Assembly: GCA_963707465.1 (NCBI GenBank)
Contig: CAVPQK010000013.1
Coordinates: forward strand, 1,054,001-1,118,000
Direction: 5' to 3'
Source of the DNA: Bog-159 sp963707465
Lineage (GTDB): Bacteria; Acidobacteriota; Terriglobia; Bryobacterales; Bryobacteraceae
Length of the DNA: 64,000 nt
In this document: in pieces, positions 31,944 through 41,082 of the stretch
How the letters are laid out: every line of letters starts with the position of its first letter
How positions within the stretch are numbered: position 1 is the stretch's first letter
Program-made: the position numbers and the translations under genes
Notes under the pieces: model-generated
Databases searched by the model: none
Told to the model about the DNA's origin: nothing
Seen by the model: only the letters and a program-made list of their open reading frames with translations

Positions 31944-34900
31944 TGCTTTACCTCCCGCGCAGGCATGTGGACCATGTTCTCGTATATCCTCCAGCGGTCC
32001 AGCACATCCTGCTGCGCCAATTCCAGCAGCCGATGCGCTTCCTCCGGATTGCTCTTGGCCAGCATGGTGTACCGCGTCTCGTTGTACACGTAATCCTTCA
32101 GCTTCAAATTGGGGGCGCGCGAATCGAGCTGGAACGGATTCTTGCCCTGCGCCTCCAGCCGCGGATCGTAGCGGAATAACGGCCAGTAACCCGATTGCAC
32201 CGCCGCCTTCTGCTGATCCAGCCCGTGTACCATGTCGTAACCATGCGCAATGCAGTGGCTATACGCAATAATGATCGACGGCCCGTCGTAAGCCTCCGCC
32301 TCCAGGAACGCCTTGATGGTGTGGCTGTCGTTCCCGCCCATGGCTATCTTCGCCACGTAAGCCGTGCCGTAATTCATGGCCATCATAGCCAGGTCTTTCT
32401 TGGCCCCGGGCTTGCCGCCGGCCGCGAACTTGGCCACCGCGCCCCGCGGCGTCGATTTCGACATCTGGCCGCCCGTATTCGAATAAACTTCCGTATCCAG
32501 CACCAGGATATTCACGTTGCGGTTGGATGCCAGCACATGATCCAGCCCGCCATAGCCAATGTCGTAAGCCCACCCGTCGCCGCCGATGATCCACACGCTC
32601 TTCTGGACCAGCGCATCCGCCAGGCTCAACAAATCGCGCGTTTCCCGCGTGCTCGTGCCCGCGAGCTTCAGCTTCAAAACCTTCACCCGCTCCCGCTGCG
32701 CGAAAATCCCCGGCTCCGTGGATTGGTCCGCATCGAGCAGCGCCTGCGCCAGCTCTTCGCCGATCGTCCCGCCCAGCCGCGCCACCAATTCGCGCGCGTA
32801 TTCCTTCTGCTTGTCCAGCGCCAGCCGCATGCCCAGCCCGAACTCCGCATTGTCTTCAAACAGCGAATTGGACCATGCCGGCCCCAGTCCCGCGCGATTC
32901 ACCGAATAGGGCGTAGTGGGCAGATTCCCGCCATAAATCGACGAGCAGCCGGTGGCGTTGGCCACAATCGCGCGGTCGCCGAAAAGCTGGCTCATCAGCT
33001 TGATGTAGGGCGTTTCGCCGCATCCCGCGCATGCGCCCGAAAACTCGAATAGCGGCTGCAGCAACTGGTTGTCCTTCACCAGGCCCTGGCTCAGCAGGCT
33101 GCGGTCCGTCTCCGGAATCTGCAGGAAGAAATCCCAATTAGCCGCTTCCGGATCGCGCAGCGCGGCTTGCGGCATCATATTGATGGCCTTGTGCTTCACT
33201 TCGCTCTTGCTCTTGGCCGGGCACACTGCCACGCACAGCGCGCAGCCCGTGCAATCTTCCGGCGCGATCTGCAGCGTGTAACGCTGCTCCTTGAAGTCTT
33301 TCCAGCGCGCGGGCACATGTTTGAAAGTGGTCGGCGCGCCCTCCGCCTGCGCCGGCTCGTACACCTTCGCGCGGATCACGGCATGCGGGCACACCAGCAC
33401 GCACTTGCCGCACTGGATGCACAGTTCCTCGTCCCAAACCGGAATCTCCAGCGCGATATTGCGCTTCTCCCACTGTGCCGTGCCGGTGGGGAAAGTGCCG
33501 TCCAGCGGCATGGCGCTCACCGGCAGATCGTCGCCCTCGCCCGCGATGATCCGCGCGGTAAACTTCTGCACGAAGTCGGGTGCGCCCGCCGGGACGGCCG
33601 GCCGCATATCGAAACTGGCGGTGGCTGCCGCCGGAACCTTTACTTCGTGCAGGTGGCTCAGGGCCGCATCCACCGCGGCGAAGTTCTTCTGCACCACCGC
33701 CTCGCCCCGCTTGCCGTACGTTTTTTCGATGGCGTGCTTGATCGCCGCGATGGCTTCCTCGCGTGGCAGCACGCCGCTGATGGCGAAGAAGCAGGTCTGC
33801 ATGATGGTGTTCACGCGCCCGCCCATGCCGGTATCCTTGGCCACTTCGTAGCCGTCGATCACGTAAAAATGCAGTTTCTTGCCGATGATCTGCCGCTGCA
33901 CCGTGAGCGGCAACTGGTCCCAAACCTCGTCCGGCCCGAACGGGCTGTTCAGCAGAAACGTCGCGCCCGGCTCGGCCCACTTCAGCATGTCGAGCCGTTC
34001 CAGAAACGAGAACTGGTGGCAGGCCACAAAATTCGCGTTCGTAATCAGGTAGCTGGAATGCAGCGGCTGCGGCCCGAACCGCAGGTGCGAAACCGTAATG
34101 GCGCCCGACTTCTTCGAATCGTACACAAAGTAGCCCTGCGCGTAGTTCTCGGTTTCCTCGCCGATAATCTTGATCGAGTTTTTGTTTGCGCCCACCGTGC
34201 CGTCCGCGCCAAGGCCGTAGAACAGCGCGCGCACCGTGCCCGGCACTTCGCTCGAAAACGCCGGATCGTAATCCAGGCTGGTGTGCCCCACATCGTCCAG
34301 GATGCCGATGGTGAAATGGTTCTTCGGCTTCGCCTTCTGCATCTCGTCGAAGATGCCCTTCACCATGGCCGGCGTGAATTCCTTGGACGAAAGCCCATAC
34401 CGCCCGCCGATCACCCGCTTGCCGGTGGTCATGCTTTCGCTCAGCGCGTTGATCACATCCAGATAGAGCGGTTCGCCGGAACTGCCCGGCTCCTTGGTGC
34501 GGTCGAGCACCGCAATGGTCTTCACCGACGCAGGCAGGGCAGCGATGAAGTGCTCGATGGAGAACGGCCGGTACAGCCGCACTTTCACCAGCCCCACCTT
34601 TTCGCCGGTGGCATTCAGATGCGCGATGGCTTCTTCCGCCACTTCCGCGCCGGAGCCCATCATCACCACCACGCGATCGGCGTCCGGCGCGCCGAAGTAA
34701 TCGAACAGCCGGTATTGCCGCCCGACCACCTGCGCGAACTTGTCCATGGCCTTCTGCACGATGGCGGGGCAGGCCGCATAGAACGGATTGGCCGCCTCGC
34801 GCGCCTGGAAATACACATCCGGATTCTGCGCCGTGCCGCGGATCACCGGATGGTCGGGCGAAAGTGCCCGTCCGCGATGCGCGCGTACCAGTTCTTCGTC

Positions 34901-35503
34901 GATCATGGCCCGCATATCGTCCGGCGTAAGCTGTTCCACCTTGGCCACCTCGTGCGAGGTGCGGAAGCCATCGAAGAAGTGCAGGAACGGGATGCGCGCT
35001 TCCAGGCTGGCGGCCTGCGCAATCAGCGCGAAATCCATCACCTCCTGCACCGAATTGGACGACAGCATGCCGAAGCCCGTGGCGCGCGCGGCCATCACGT
35101 CGCTGTGGTCGCCGAAGATGGAAAGCGCCTGCGAGGCCAGCGTGCGCGCCGCGATATGGAAGACCGTGGAAGTCAGTTCGCCGGCGATCTTGAACATGTT
35201 GGGAATCATCAGCAGCAGGCCCTGCGACGCGGTGAACGTGGTGGTCAGCGAGCCGGTCTGCAGTGCGCCGTGCAGCGCGCCGGCCGCTCCGCCTTCGCTC
35301 TGCATCTCGACCACCGTGGGCACCGTGCCCCAGATGTTGGGCTTCAGCTCGGCGGACCACTGGTCCGCCCACTCGCCCATGTTGGACGATGGCGTAATCG
35401 GGTAAATGGCGATGACTTCGTTGATCTGGTGGGCGACGTAAGCCGCCGCTTCATTGCCGTCGATAGTGACTTTCCGTCTGATAAGGCTGGATGGACTGGT
35501 CAA
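31940..35503 (-). CDS. nifJ: Pyruvate:ferredoxin (flavodoxin) oxidoreductase
   Basis: 1187 residues, the full-length single-chain form. The TTG at 35503 is supported by AAGGAGG 7 nt upstream. Domain order: pyruvate-binding domain (AIYPITPSSNMGEWADQW, about 33-50), domain II/III, two [4Fe-4S] ferredoxin motifs (CIQCGKCVLVCP and CTGCALCVAVCP, about 685-760), and the C-terminal TPP domain with CAGCGE, NATGCSSIYGG and GGDGWAYDIGYGG. It converts pyruvate plus CoA to acetyl-CoA, CO2 and reduced ferredoxin, usually in anoxic conditions. It heads a two-gene operon with the DHOD-like gene. Confidence 0.95.
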   Translation of the reverse strand: MTSPSSLIRRKVTIDGNEAAAYVAHQINEVIAIYPITPSSNMGEWADQWSAELKPNIWGTVPTVVEMQSEGGAAGALHGALQTGSLTTTFTASQGLLLMIPNMFKIAGELTSTVFHIAARTLASQALSIFGDHSDVMAARATGFGMLSSNSVQEVMDFALIAQAASLEARIPFLHFFDGFRTSHEVAKVEQLTPDDMRAMIDEELVRAHRGRALSPDHPVIRGTAQNPDVYFQAREAANPFYAACPAIVQKAMDKFAQVVGRQYRLFDYFGAPDADRVVVMMGSGAEVAEEAIAHLNATGEKVGLVKVRLYRPFSIEHFIAALPASVKTIAVLDRTKEPGSSGEPLYLDVINALSESMTTGKRVIGGRYGLSSKEFTPAMVKGIFDEMQKAKPKNHFTIGILDDVGHTSLDYDPAFSSEVPGTVRALFYGLGADGTVGANKNSIKIIGEETENYAQGYFVYDSKKSGAITVSHLRFGPQPLHSSYLITNANFVACHQFSFLERLDMLKWAEPGATFLLNSPFGPDEVWDQLPLTVQRQIIGKKLHFYVIDGYEVAKDTGMGGRVNTIMQTCFFAISGVLPREEAIAAIKHAIEKTYGKRGEAVVQKNFAAVDAALSHLHEVKVPAAATASFDMRPAVPAGAPDFVQKFTARIIAGEGDDLPVSAMPLDGTFPTGTAQWEKRNIALEIPVWDEELCIQCGKCVLVCPHAVIRAKVYEPAQAEGAPTTFKHVPARWKDFKEQRYTLQIAPEDCTGCALCVAVCPAKSKSEVKHKAINMMPQAALRDPEAANWDFFLQIPETDRSLLSQGLVKDNQLLQPLFEFSGACAGCGETPYIKLMSQLFGDRAIVANATGCSSIYGGNLPTTPYSVNRAGLGPAWSNSLFEDNAEFGLGMRLALDKQKEYARELVARLGGTIGEELAQALLDADQSTEPGIFAQRERVKVLKLKLAGTSTRETRDLLSLADALVQKSVWIIGGDGWAYDIGYGGLDHVLASNRNVNILVLDTEVYSNTGGQMSKSTPRGAVAKFAAGGKPGAKKDLAMMAMNYGTAYVAKIAMGGNDSHTIKAFLEAEAYDGPSIIIAYSHCIAHGYDMVHGLDQQKAAVQSGYWPLFRYDPRLEAQGKNPFQLDSRAPNLKLKDYVYNETRYTMLAKSNPEEAHRLLELAQQDVLDRWRIYENMVHMPAREVKQ

Positions 35504-35536
35504 AACTTCCCCTCCTTGGCTAATGCTCTAAGAAGT

Positions 35537-35566
35537 ATTATAAGACCTTATTGTCGTAAAAATCAA
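35537..35566 (-). promoter_or_regulatory. Sigma70-type promoter of nifJ
   Basis: On the minus strand TTGATT (35566-35561), an 18-base AT-rich spacer, and a perfect TATAAT (35542-35537). It lies 34 bases upstream of the nifJ TTG start. This is the strongest promoter-like sequence in the window. Confidence 0.6.
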
Positions 35567-35583
35567 CAGCCATCGCACTTTTC

Positions 35584-35635
35584 CCCCAAATTGTGGGGCG
35601 GTCCCCCTGGACCGCGGCCGACGCCCTCGTCGGCC
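35584..35635. repeat. Three tandem mini-hairpins
   Basis: 35584-35598 (CCCCA/TGGGG around AATTG), 35598-35615 (GCGGTCC/GGACCGC around CCCT) and 35616-35635 (GGCCGACG/CGTCGGCC around CCCT). The last two share the loop CCCT although their stems differ. They fill the gap between the M16 gene stop and the nifJ promoter. Confidence 0.75.
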
Positions 35636-35636
35636 T

Positions 35637-37022
35637 TTACCCCCCAAACCCAGCCTCGCTAATCCCCACCTCCCGAACCTTCACCGAGTACTTCCCCACC
35701 GCCTCCCGGATCTTCCCCGCATTCCCCAGCACCACAAACGTCAGACCATCCGCCTTGTAATACTTGCGCGCCGCGGCGTTAGCCTGCTCCAGCGTCACCG
35801 CGTCGATGCGCGCGAACAAATCGTCCACCTCATCGCGCCCCAGCCCGTACAATTCCATATCTCCCAGAATCACGGCTATCTGGTCCGCCGTCTGCAGCCG
35901 CGCCGGCGGATACGTGCCCTTCACATACGCCTTCACCGAAGCAAGCTGCTCCGCCGTGATGCCCTTCTCCCCCAGCCGTTTCAGCACCGCCAGCGCCATG
36001 TCCATGGCCCTAGCGGTGGTTTCCGTCTTGGTGAACGTAGTAATAATGATGCCCCCAGGCACCCGCGGCTCCTGCACCTGGCAATTCGCCCCATACGTCA
36101 GCCCCGAATTCACCCGCAGCTCCTCGTTCAGCATGGAAGTGAACCTGCCGCCGAACAGCGTATTGACCAGAGTCAGCGTCACCCGGTCCGGATTCTTCCG
36201 GTCCACCCCCGGCTGCCCGATATAGAAATAGGTCTGCGTGGCGTCCGGCTTATCCACCAGCAGCAGCTCGCCCGCCGATCGCAATGGCGCCGCCGCCGGC
36301 CATTCGAAAGCCTTCCCCGCCGCCACACCGCCAAACGCCGACGCGATCTTCTCGCCCGCCGTCGCCGGGTCGAAATCGCCCGCGACGATCACCACCATGT
36401 TCCGCCCGCAATACATGCGCTGGTGATAGCCCACAACGTCGTCGCGCCCGATGCGCGCCAGCGTGATCTCGTCCGCCGGATGCCCGTAAGGATGGCTCGC
36501 GCCGTAGAAAAACGCCTGAAAGTAGGAAGCCATCGCCCCTTGCGGATTATCTTTCAGCGACTTCGCCGCGTCCACCCGTTGCGCCACCAGCTTGCGCACT
36601 TCCGCTTCCGGAAACGTGGGCCTCAATACCGCGTCGGTCACCAGATCCAGCCCGCGATCGAAATCCTTCTTCAGAAACTCGGCCGTTATCGTGGTGGCTG
36701 ACGACGCCCCGAAGCCTTCGCTGGCCTGAAACGTGCCGCCCAGAAAATCCAGTTCCTCGGAGAACTGGTCCGCCGTCCGTTTACCGGTCCCTTTCCGCAG
36801 AAGCTGCGCGGTCACGCCTGTCAGGCCCGCATGGTCCGCCGGATCCGATTCGCCGCCGCCCTTCACCAGGATTCGAAAGCCCACCAGCGGCACGCCCGGC
36901 CGCGCCATCATTTCCACCACCACTCCATTCGGCAGCACCTGCCGGGTATAAGGCGGCAGCTTCACCTGACCCAGCAGGCCGGCCGCCGCCGCCATCAACC
37001 CCAAACTCACTCGCGCAGTCAT
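35637..37022 (-). CDS. M16 peptidase-like subunit without the zinc motif
   Basis: 461 residues with a signal peptide (VSLGLMAAAAGLLGQ). The M16 fold is clear (LPNGVVVEMMARPGVPLVGF, FYGASHPYGHPAD, VVIVAGDFDP), but where active members have HxxEH this one has HAGLTGVTAQLL, so it cannot bind zinc. It keeps the substrate-binding Arg/Tyr motif ELRVNSGLTYGA of the non-catalytic half. It starts within the stop of the preceding active M16 gene (TAATG), so the two probably form a heterodimeric periplasmic processing peptidase. Confidence 0.88.
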   Translation of the reverse strand: MTARVSLGLMAAAAGLLGQVKLPPYTRQVLPNGVVVEMMARPGVPLVGFRILVKGGGESDPADHAGLTGVTAQLLRKGTGKRTADQFSEELDFLGGTFQASEGFGASSATTITAEFLKKDFDRGLDLVTDAVLRPTFPEAEVRKLVAQRVDAAKSLKDNPQGAMASYFQAFFYGASHPYGHPADEITLARIGRDDVVGYHQRMYCGRNMVVIVAGDFDPATAGEKIASAFGGVAAGKAFEWPAAAPLRSAGELLLVDKPDATQTYFYIGQPGVDRKNPDRVTLTLVNTLFGGRFTSMLNEELRVNSGLTYGANCQVQEPRVPGGIIITTFTKTETTARAMDMALAVLKRLGEKGITAEQLASVKAYVKGTYPPARLQTADQIAVILGDMELYGLGRDEVDDLFARIDAVTLEQANAAARKYYKADGLTFVVLGNAGKIREAVGKYSVKVREVGISEAGFGG

Positions 37023-38350
37023 TAGCGGCTCCTTTCGGCTGCCGGGGCTTCCGGAATCAGCGTCGCAATCGTGCGATTGTTCTCCGTCAGATATTGCAGC
37101 GCCACGCGCTGGACGTCGGCCGAGGTCACCGCCTCCACCGTCTGTTCCTCCGTGAACAGCTTCCGGTAGTCCCCGTAATACACTTCATAAATTCCCAGCA
37201 GATTCGCCCTTCCCGCAATGGTCTTCAGTTGCCGGTAATGATCCGCCAGCAACTGGTTCTTCGCCTTGCGCAGCTCCTGTTCCGATATCGCCTCGCTCCG
37301 CAGCCGGTCCAGTTCCTCGAATAGCGCCTTCTCCGCGCGCGCCGGCTCCACGCCGCTGCGTGGCGACATGCTGAAAATCAGCAGCCCTGGATCGAGCGAG
37401 TTTTGCCGGCGTGCATTCACGTTCAGCACCAACTGTTCCTTGTCCACCATCCGGCTGTACAACCGCGAGCTTTGCCCGCGCGCCAGCAGCGTCTCCACCA
37501 CGTCCAGCGGCCCATCGTCCGCGCTCTTGGTTTCCGGCACATGATACGCCACCAGCTCGATGGGCAACTGCGCCGCCTTCCGCACCACCACCCGCCGCTC
37601 CCCTAGCTGCGCCGGCTCCTTCGTGCGCACCGGCGGCGGCGGTTCCTGCCGCGGAATCGGCTCCAGATACTTCTTCGCCAACCCCATCACTTCCGCGTAC
37701 GATACATCGCCCACCACCACCGCCACGCAGTTGTTGGGCGCGTATCCCATGCGGAAATGCGCCTTCAGATCGTCCATGGTCCACGACTCGATGTCCGATG
37801 GCCAACCGATCACCGGCCAATGATAAGGATGCGCCACGAACGCGGCCGCCCCGAGCTGCTCGTAGAGCACTCCGAAGTTGCTGTTGTCCACCGACAGCCG
37901 CCGCTCCGAATACACCACCCCGCGCTCCGACTCCACCATCTTCGGATCGAAGCTCAGGTCCCGGATGCGGTCCGCTTCCATGTCCATCATCAGTTCCAGC
38001 GCCGATCGCGGAAACCAATCCGTATAAACCGTCGTATCTTCGGTGGTGTAGGCGTTATTGTTGCCGCCGCTCTTCTCCATCTGAATATCGAACTGTTTCG
38101 GTCCGTATTTCTTCGCGCCGTTGAACATCATGTGCTCGAAGAAATGCGACAGTCCGGTGGTCCCTGGATGCTCGTTGCGCGATCCGATCCGGAAGAAGAA
38201 GTACATCGCCACGTTGGGAATATTGTGGTCTTCCTGAACCAGAATCTTCATCCCGTTCTGCAGCGTCTCGGTCCGGACGTCCGCGGGCTCAGCCCATCCA
38301 AGCGCCGAAAGGCATAAGACAACAACCAGTAATCGCATGACCGCTACCAT
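37022..38350 (-). CDS. M16 zinc peptidase, catalytic subunit
   Basis: About 442 residues (ATG 38350; ATG 38338 also possible). Signal peptide MRLLVVVLCLSALGWA. The inverzincin motif is intact: LSHFFEHMMFNGAKKYGP (HFFEH about 69-73) with the downstream Glu in ESERGVVYSERRLS as third ligand region. The fold matches the alpha/active half of bacterial M16 pairs. It is coupled to the zinc-less partner downstream by a one-base stop/start overlap. Substrate unknown; it is probably secreted to the periplasm. Confidence 0.9.
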   Translation of the reverse strand: MVAVMRLLVVVLCLSALGWAEPADVRTETLQNGMKILVQEDHNIPNVAMYFFFRIGSRNEHPGTTGLSHFFEHMMFNGAKKYGPKQFDIQMEKSGGNNNAYTTEDTTVYTDWFPRSALELMMDMEADRIRDLSFDPKMVESERGVVYSERRLSVDNSNFGVLYEQLGAAAFVAHPYHWPVIGWPSDIESWTMDDLKAHFRMGYAPNNCVAVVVGDVSYAEVMGLAKKYLEPIPRQEPPPPVRTKEPAQLGERRVVVRKAAQLPIELVAYHVPETKSADDGPLDVVETLLARGQSSRLYSRMVDKEQLVLNVNARRQNSLDPGLLIFSMSPRSGVEPARAEKALFEELDRLRSEAISEQELRKAKNQLLADHYRQLKTIAGRANLLGIYEVYYGDYRKLFTEEQTVEAVTSADVQRVALQYLTENNRTIATLIPEAPAAERSR

Positions 38351-38370
38351 ACCAAAATGTTGCGAAACTG

Positions 38371-38480
38371 TCTTTGCTTATCTGCGTTCGATGGATGTTA
38401 TTTGGTTGCGGCCACAGGCCGCGCTAGGTTCATCTGCGGACCATTAGGGGTTTTTGATGGGCAGGCGAGACCGCCTGCCC
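38371..38480. repeat. Split TTATCTGCG repeat with mini-hairpins
   Basis: TTATCTGCGTTC (about 38378-38389) and TTCATCTGCGG (38427-38437) look like one dispersed repeat interrupted by about 35 bases that carry a hairpin GCGGCC-ACA-GGCCGC (38408-38422). A second hairpin, GGGCAGGCG-AGAC-CGCCTGCCC (38459-38480), ends 7 bases before the pnp stop. Confidence 0.65.
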
Positions 38481-38486
38481 TCCTGA

Positions 38487-40592
38487 CTACTTCGTGGTCT
38501 TAGCCAGCTTCTCGCGCTGCTCGCGCAACACGGCCTTGCGGCTCAGCTTGATCTTGTTGCCTTCGAGCGCCAGCACCTTCACCAGAATCTGGTCGCCCTC
38601 CTTCAACTCGTCGCGCACTTCCCGCACCCGGTTCTCGGCGATCTCGCTGATATGCAGCAACCCGTCCGTACCCGGGAAGATCTCCACGAACGCGCCGAAA
38701 TCCACCAGCCGCACCACCTTGCCCAAGTAAGTCTTGCCCACCTCGGCTACGGCGGTGATGTCGCCGATAATCTGTAGCGCCTTGTTGGCCGCGGCTTCGT
38801 CGGCGGAGGAAACATGCACCGTGCCATCGTCCTCCACGTCGATCTTCACCCCGGTCTGCTCGATGATGCCGCGAATCACCTTCCCACCTGGTCCGATGAC
38901 GTCTCGGATCTTATCGGTCGGAATGTGAATGGTGTAAATCCGCGGCGCATACTGCGACATATTGGTGCGCGGCTGCGCGATAGCCTCCTCCATCTTGCCG
39001 ATGATAAAGAGGCGGCCCTTGCGCGCCTGCTCCAATGCTTCGGTCATGATGGTCGCGGTGACGTTCGTCACTTTGATATCCATCTGCAAAGCCGTGATGC
39101 CCTCGCGCGTGCCGGCCACCTTGAAATCCATGTCGCCGTAATGATCTTCGGCGCCGGCGATATCGGTAAGCACGGCGTACTCGTCGCCCTCCTTCACCAA
39201 CCCCATGGCGATGCCGCCCACGTGCGCGGGCATCGGGACACCCGCGTCCATCAAGGTCAGAGAAGCGCCGCAAACCGTGGCCATTGAGCTCGATCCATTA
39301 GACTCCAGGATGTCGCTCACCACGCGCAGCGTATAAGGGAAGACCGCTTCCGGAGGGATGATCGGCAGCAGGGCCCGCTCGGCCAATGCTCCGTGGCCGA
39401 TTTCGCGGCGTCCAGGTCCGCGCATAAACCCAACCTCACCAACGCTGAACGGGGGAAAGTTATAGTGCAACATGAATCGCTTGGAGGCTTCCCCGGGTTC
39501 CAGCAGTTCGATGCGTTGCGCGTCGTCCTTAGTGCCCAGCGTCAGGGTCACCAGGGCTTGCGTTTCGCCGCGAGTGAACAAAGCCGAGCCGTGGGTGCGC
39601 GGCAGCACGCTGGTTTCGATGGTGATCTGGCGAATCTGATCGAAGGCGCGGCCGTCCGGACGGCGATGATGCTTCAGCATCTCGTCGCGGAAGACGCGCT
39701 CTTTCAGCGCCTCGAAAACCTTCTTGCCTTCGTCCTTCTGTTCGTCGGCCAGTCCTGCCAGAACCGACTTCTTCACTTCGGACACCTTGGTGTGGCTCTC
39801 CAGCTTGGGATACTTTTCGGTGTTCAGCGCGTCGATCAACGCCTCCCGCGCCTGCGCGGAAACCTGGTCGTAAAGGGCCTTGTCTAGCTCCTTCACTTCA
39901 AACGCGCGCTTGGGCTTGCCGACTTTCGCCACCAGCTCGTGGATGGCCGCCGCGATCTTCTTGCAGCAGGTGTGGCCAAAGTCGATGGCCCCCACCACCT
40001 CCTGCTCGGAGGCCTGTTGCGCGCCCGCTTCCACCATCACGATGCCGCCTTCGGTGGCCGCCACGATGATATTCAGCTTGGACTCGCGCCCTTCGGAATA
40101 CGTAGGATTGGCGACGTATTCGCCCTTCACCATGCCCACCCGCACGCCGCCCAGCACGTGGTGGAACGGAATATCGGAGATGGCCAGCGCCGCGCCCGCG
40201 CCCACTACGGCCAGCGAGTTGGGGTCCTGCTCCGGATCGGCGGACAGCACCATGGCGATGATCTGGGTTTCATGCAAAAAACCTTCGGGGAACAGCGGGC
40301 GCACCGGCCGGTCGATCAAGCGGCTGGTGAGGATCTCTTTTTCCGAGGGACGCCCCTCGCGTTTGATAAAGCCGCCCGGAATCTTGCCGGCGGCGTAAGT
40401 GTACTCGCGATAGTCAACCGTGAGAGGAAAGAAGCCGGCATTCGGCTTCGGCTCGTCGGACATGCAGGCGCTTACCAGCACCACGGAATCGCCGGATCGT
40501 ACCACGACGGCGCCGTTCGCCTGTTTGGCCATTCTACCCGTTTCGAGGGTGATCTGGCGGCCTCCCAGATCGATTTCAACTGTGTGTGACAT
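38487..40592 (-). CDS. pnp: Polyribonucleotide nucleotidyltransferase (PNPase)
   Basis: 701 residues; GGAG lies 8 nt before ATG 40592. Two RNase PH domains (about 1-220 and 300-540) with FFPLTVDYREYTYAAGKIPGG-like and RTHGSALFTRGETQALVTL segments, a linking helical domain, then KH (IRDVIGPGGKVIRGIIEQTG, about 555-575) and S1 (VRLVDFGAFVEIFPGTDGLL, about 625-645) RNA-binding domains. It degrades RNA 3' to 5' phosphorolytically and is a degradosome core. It lies downstream of rpsO, the conserved bacterial order. Confidence 0.97.
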   Translation of the reverse strand: MSHTVEIDLGGRQITLETGRMAKQANGAVVVRSGDSVVLVSACMSDEPKPNAGFFPLTVDYREYTYAAGKIPGGFIKREGRPSEKEILTSRLIDRPVRPLFPEGFLHETQIIAMVLSADPEQDPNSLAVVGAGAALAISDIPFHHVLGGVRVGMVKGEYVANPTYSEGRESKLNIIVAATEGGIVMVEAGAQQASEQEVVGAIDFGHTCCKKIAAAIHELVAKVGKPKRAFEVKELDKALYDQVSAQAREALIDALNTEKYPKLESHTKVSEVKKSVLAGLADEQKDEGKKVFEALKERVFRDEMLKHHRRPDGRAFDQIRQITIETSVLPRTHGSALFTRGETQALVTLTLGTKDDAQRIELLEPGEASKRFMLHYNFPPFSVGEVGFMRGPGRREIGHGALAERALLPIIPPEAVFPYTLRVVSDILESNGSSSMATVCGASLTLMDAGVPMPAHVGGIAMGLVKEGDEYAVLTDIAGAEDHYGDMDFKVAGTREGITALQMDIKVTNVTATIMTEALEQARKGRLFIIGKMEEAIAQPRTNMSQYAPRIYTIHIPTDKIRDVIGPGGKVIRGIIEQTGVKIDVEDDGTVHVSSADEAAANKALQIIGDITAVAEVGKTYLGKVVRLVDFGAFVEIFPGTDGLLHISEIAENRVREVRDELKEGDQILVKVLALEGNKIKLSRKAVLREQREKLAKTTK

Positions 40593-40611
40593 TGTTAATT
40601 CTCCAAGCCCC

Positions 40612-40665
40612 GGCCTCCCCGTTCGCGGGGGGCCAATGACAAAATCTGACCGGTCGCGCGACCGG
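40612..40665 (-). promoter_or_regulatory. rpsO-pnp intergenic stem-loops
   Basis: Two hairpins lie in the 120-base gap. 40650-40665 is a perfect self-complementary CCGGTCGCGCGACCGG, followed on the minus strand by TCAGATTTTG, which could act as an attenuator. 40612-40634 is a stem GGCC-n-CCCC/GGGG-n-GGCC just before the pnp ribosome site. In other bacteria this leader is an RNase III/PNPase autoregulation target; that role is inferred here. Confidence 0.5.
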
Positions 40666-40711
40666 CCGAATGAGACTGGAGTTGACAGGACGAGGCGGCC
40701 CCCAAGGGACC

Positions 40712-40981
40712 TTAACGGCGGATGCCTAGCTTTAGCAGAAGCGACTTGTAGCGTTCCGGATCGGTATCCCGAAGGTATCTGAGCATCCGGCGCCGCTTGG
40801 CGACCATGGTCAGAAGGCCCTTGCGCGAGGCATGATCCTTCTGGTGGGTCTTAAAATGTTCCGTAAGCTGCGTGATGCGCTCACTCAACAGGGCGATTTG
40901 CACCTCTGGCGATCCCGTATCAGCTTTACCTCGCTGATTTCCCACGATTACCTGCCGCTTTACGTCAGTCGCCAGTGCCAT
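40712..40981 (-). CDS. rpsO: 30S ribosomal protein S15
   Basis: 89 residues, standard length. Signature: GSPEVQIALLSERITQLTEH (about 24-43), HQKDHASRKGLLTMVAKRRR (46-65), and the end RYKSLLLKLGIRR. S15 binds 16S rRNA at an early step of 30S assembly. AAGGAG is 13 nt before ATG 40981, a rather long spacing, so translation may be regulated. It is followed by pnp. Confidence 0.97.
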   Translation of the reverse strand: MALATDVKRQVIVGNQRGKADTGSPEVQIALLSERITQLTEHFKTHQKDHASRKGLLTMVAKRRRMLRYLRDTDPERYKSLLLKLGIRR

Positions 40982-41029
40982 GCTCGAGTGGTTGCTCCTT
41001 GTCTTCTCTTTATCTCGTTTTGGTTACGG

Positions 41030-41038
41030 AATATAGCA
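41030..41038 (-). promoter_or_regulatory. Extended -10 candidate for rpsO
   Basis: On the minus strand TGCTATATT gives an extended -10 (TGn then TATATT). It is 49 bases upstream of the rpsO start. No good -35 is seen, as expected for the extended -10 type. Confidence 0.35.
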
Positions 41039-41082
41039 TAGCACAGGCGCCGCGGTCGGCGCAGAGCCTTTTTCGCGCGCCT

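Noticed and set aside
33167..35662. Very long open frame opposite nifJ on the plus strand
   Set aside because: It is antisense to a clear 1187-residue enzyme; composition is His/Arg-rich without domains, typical of GC-rich shadow frames.
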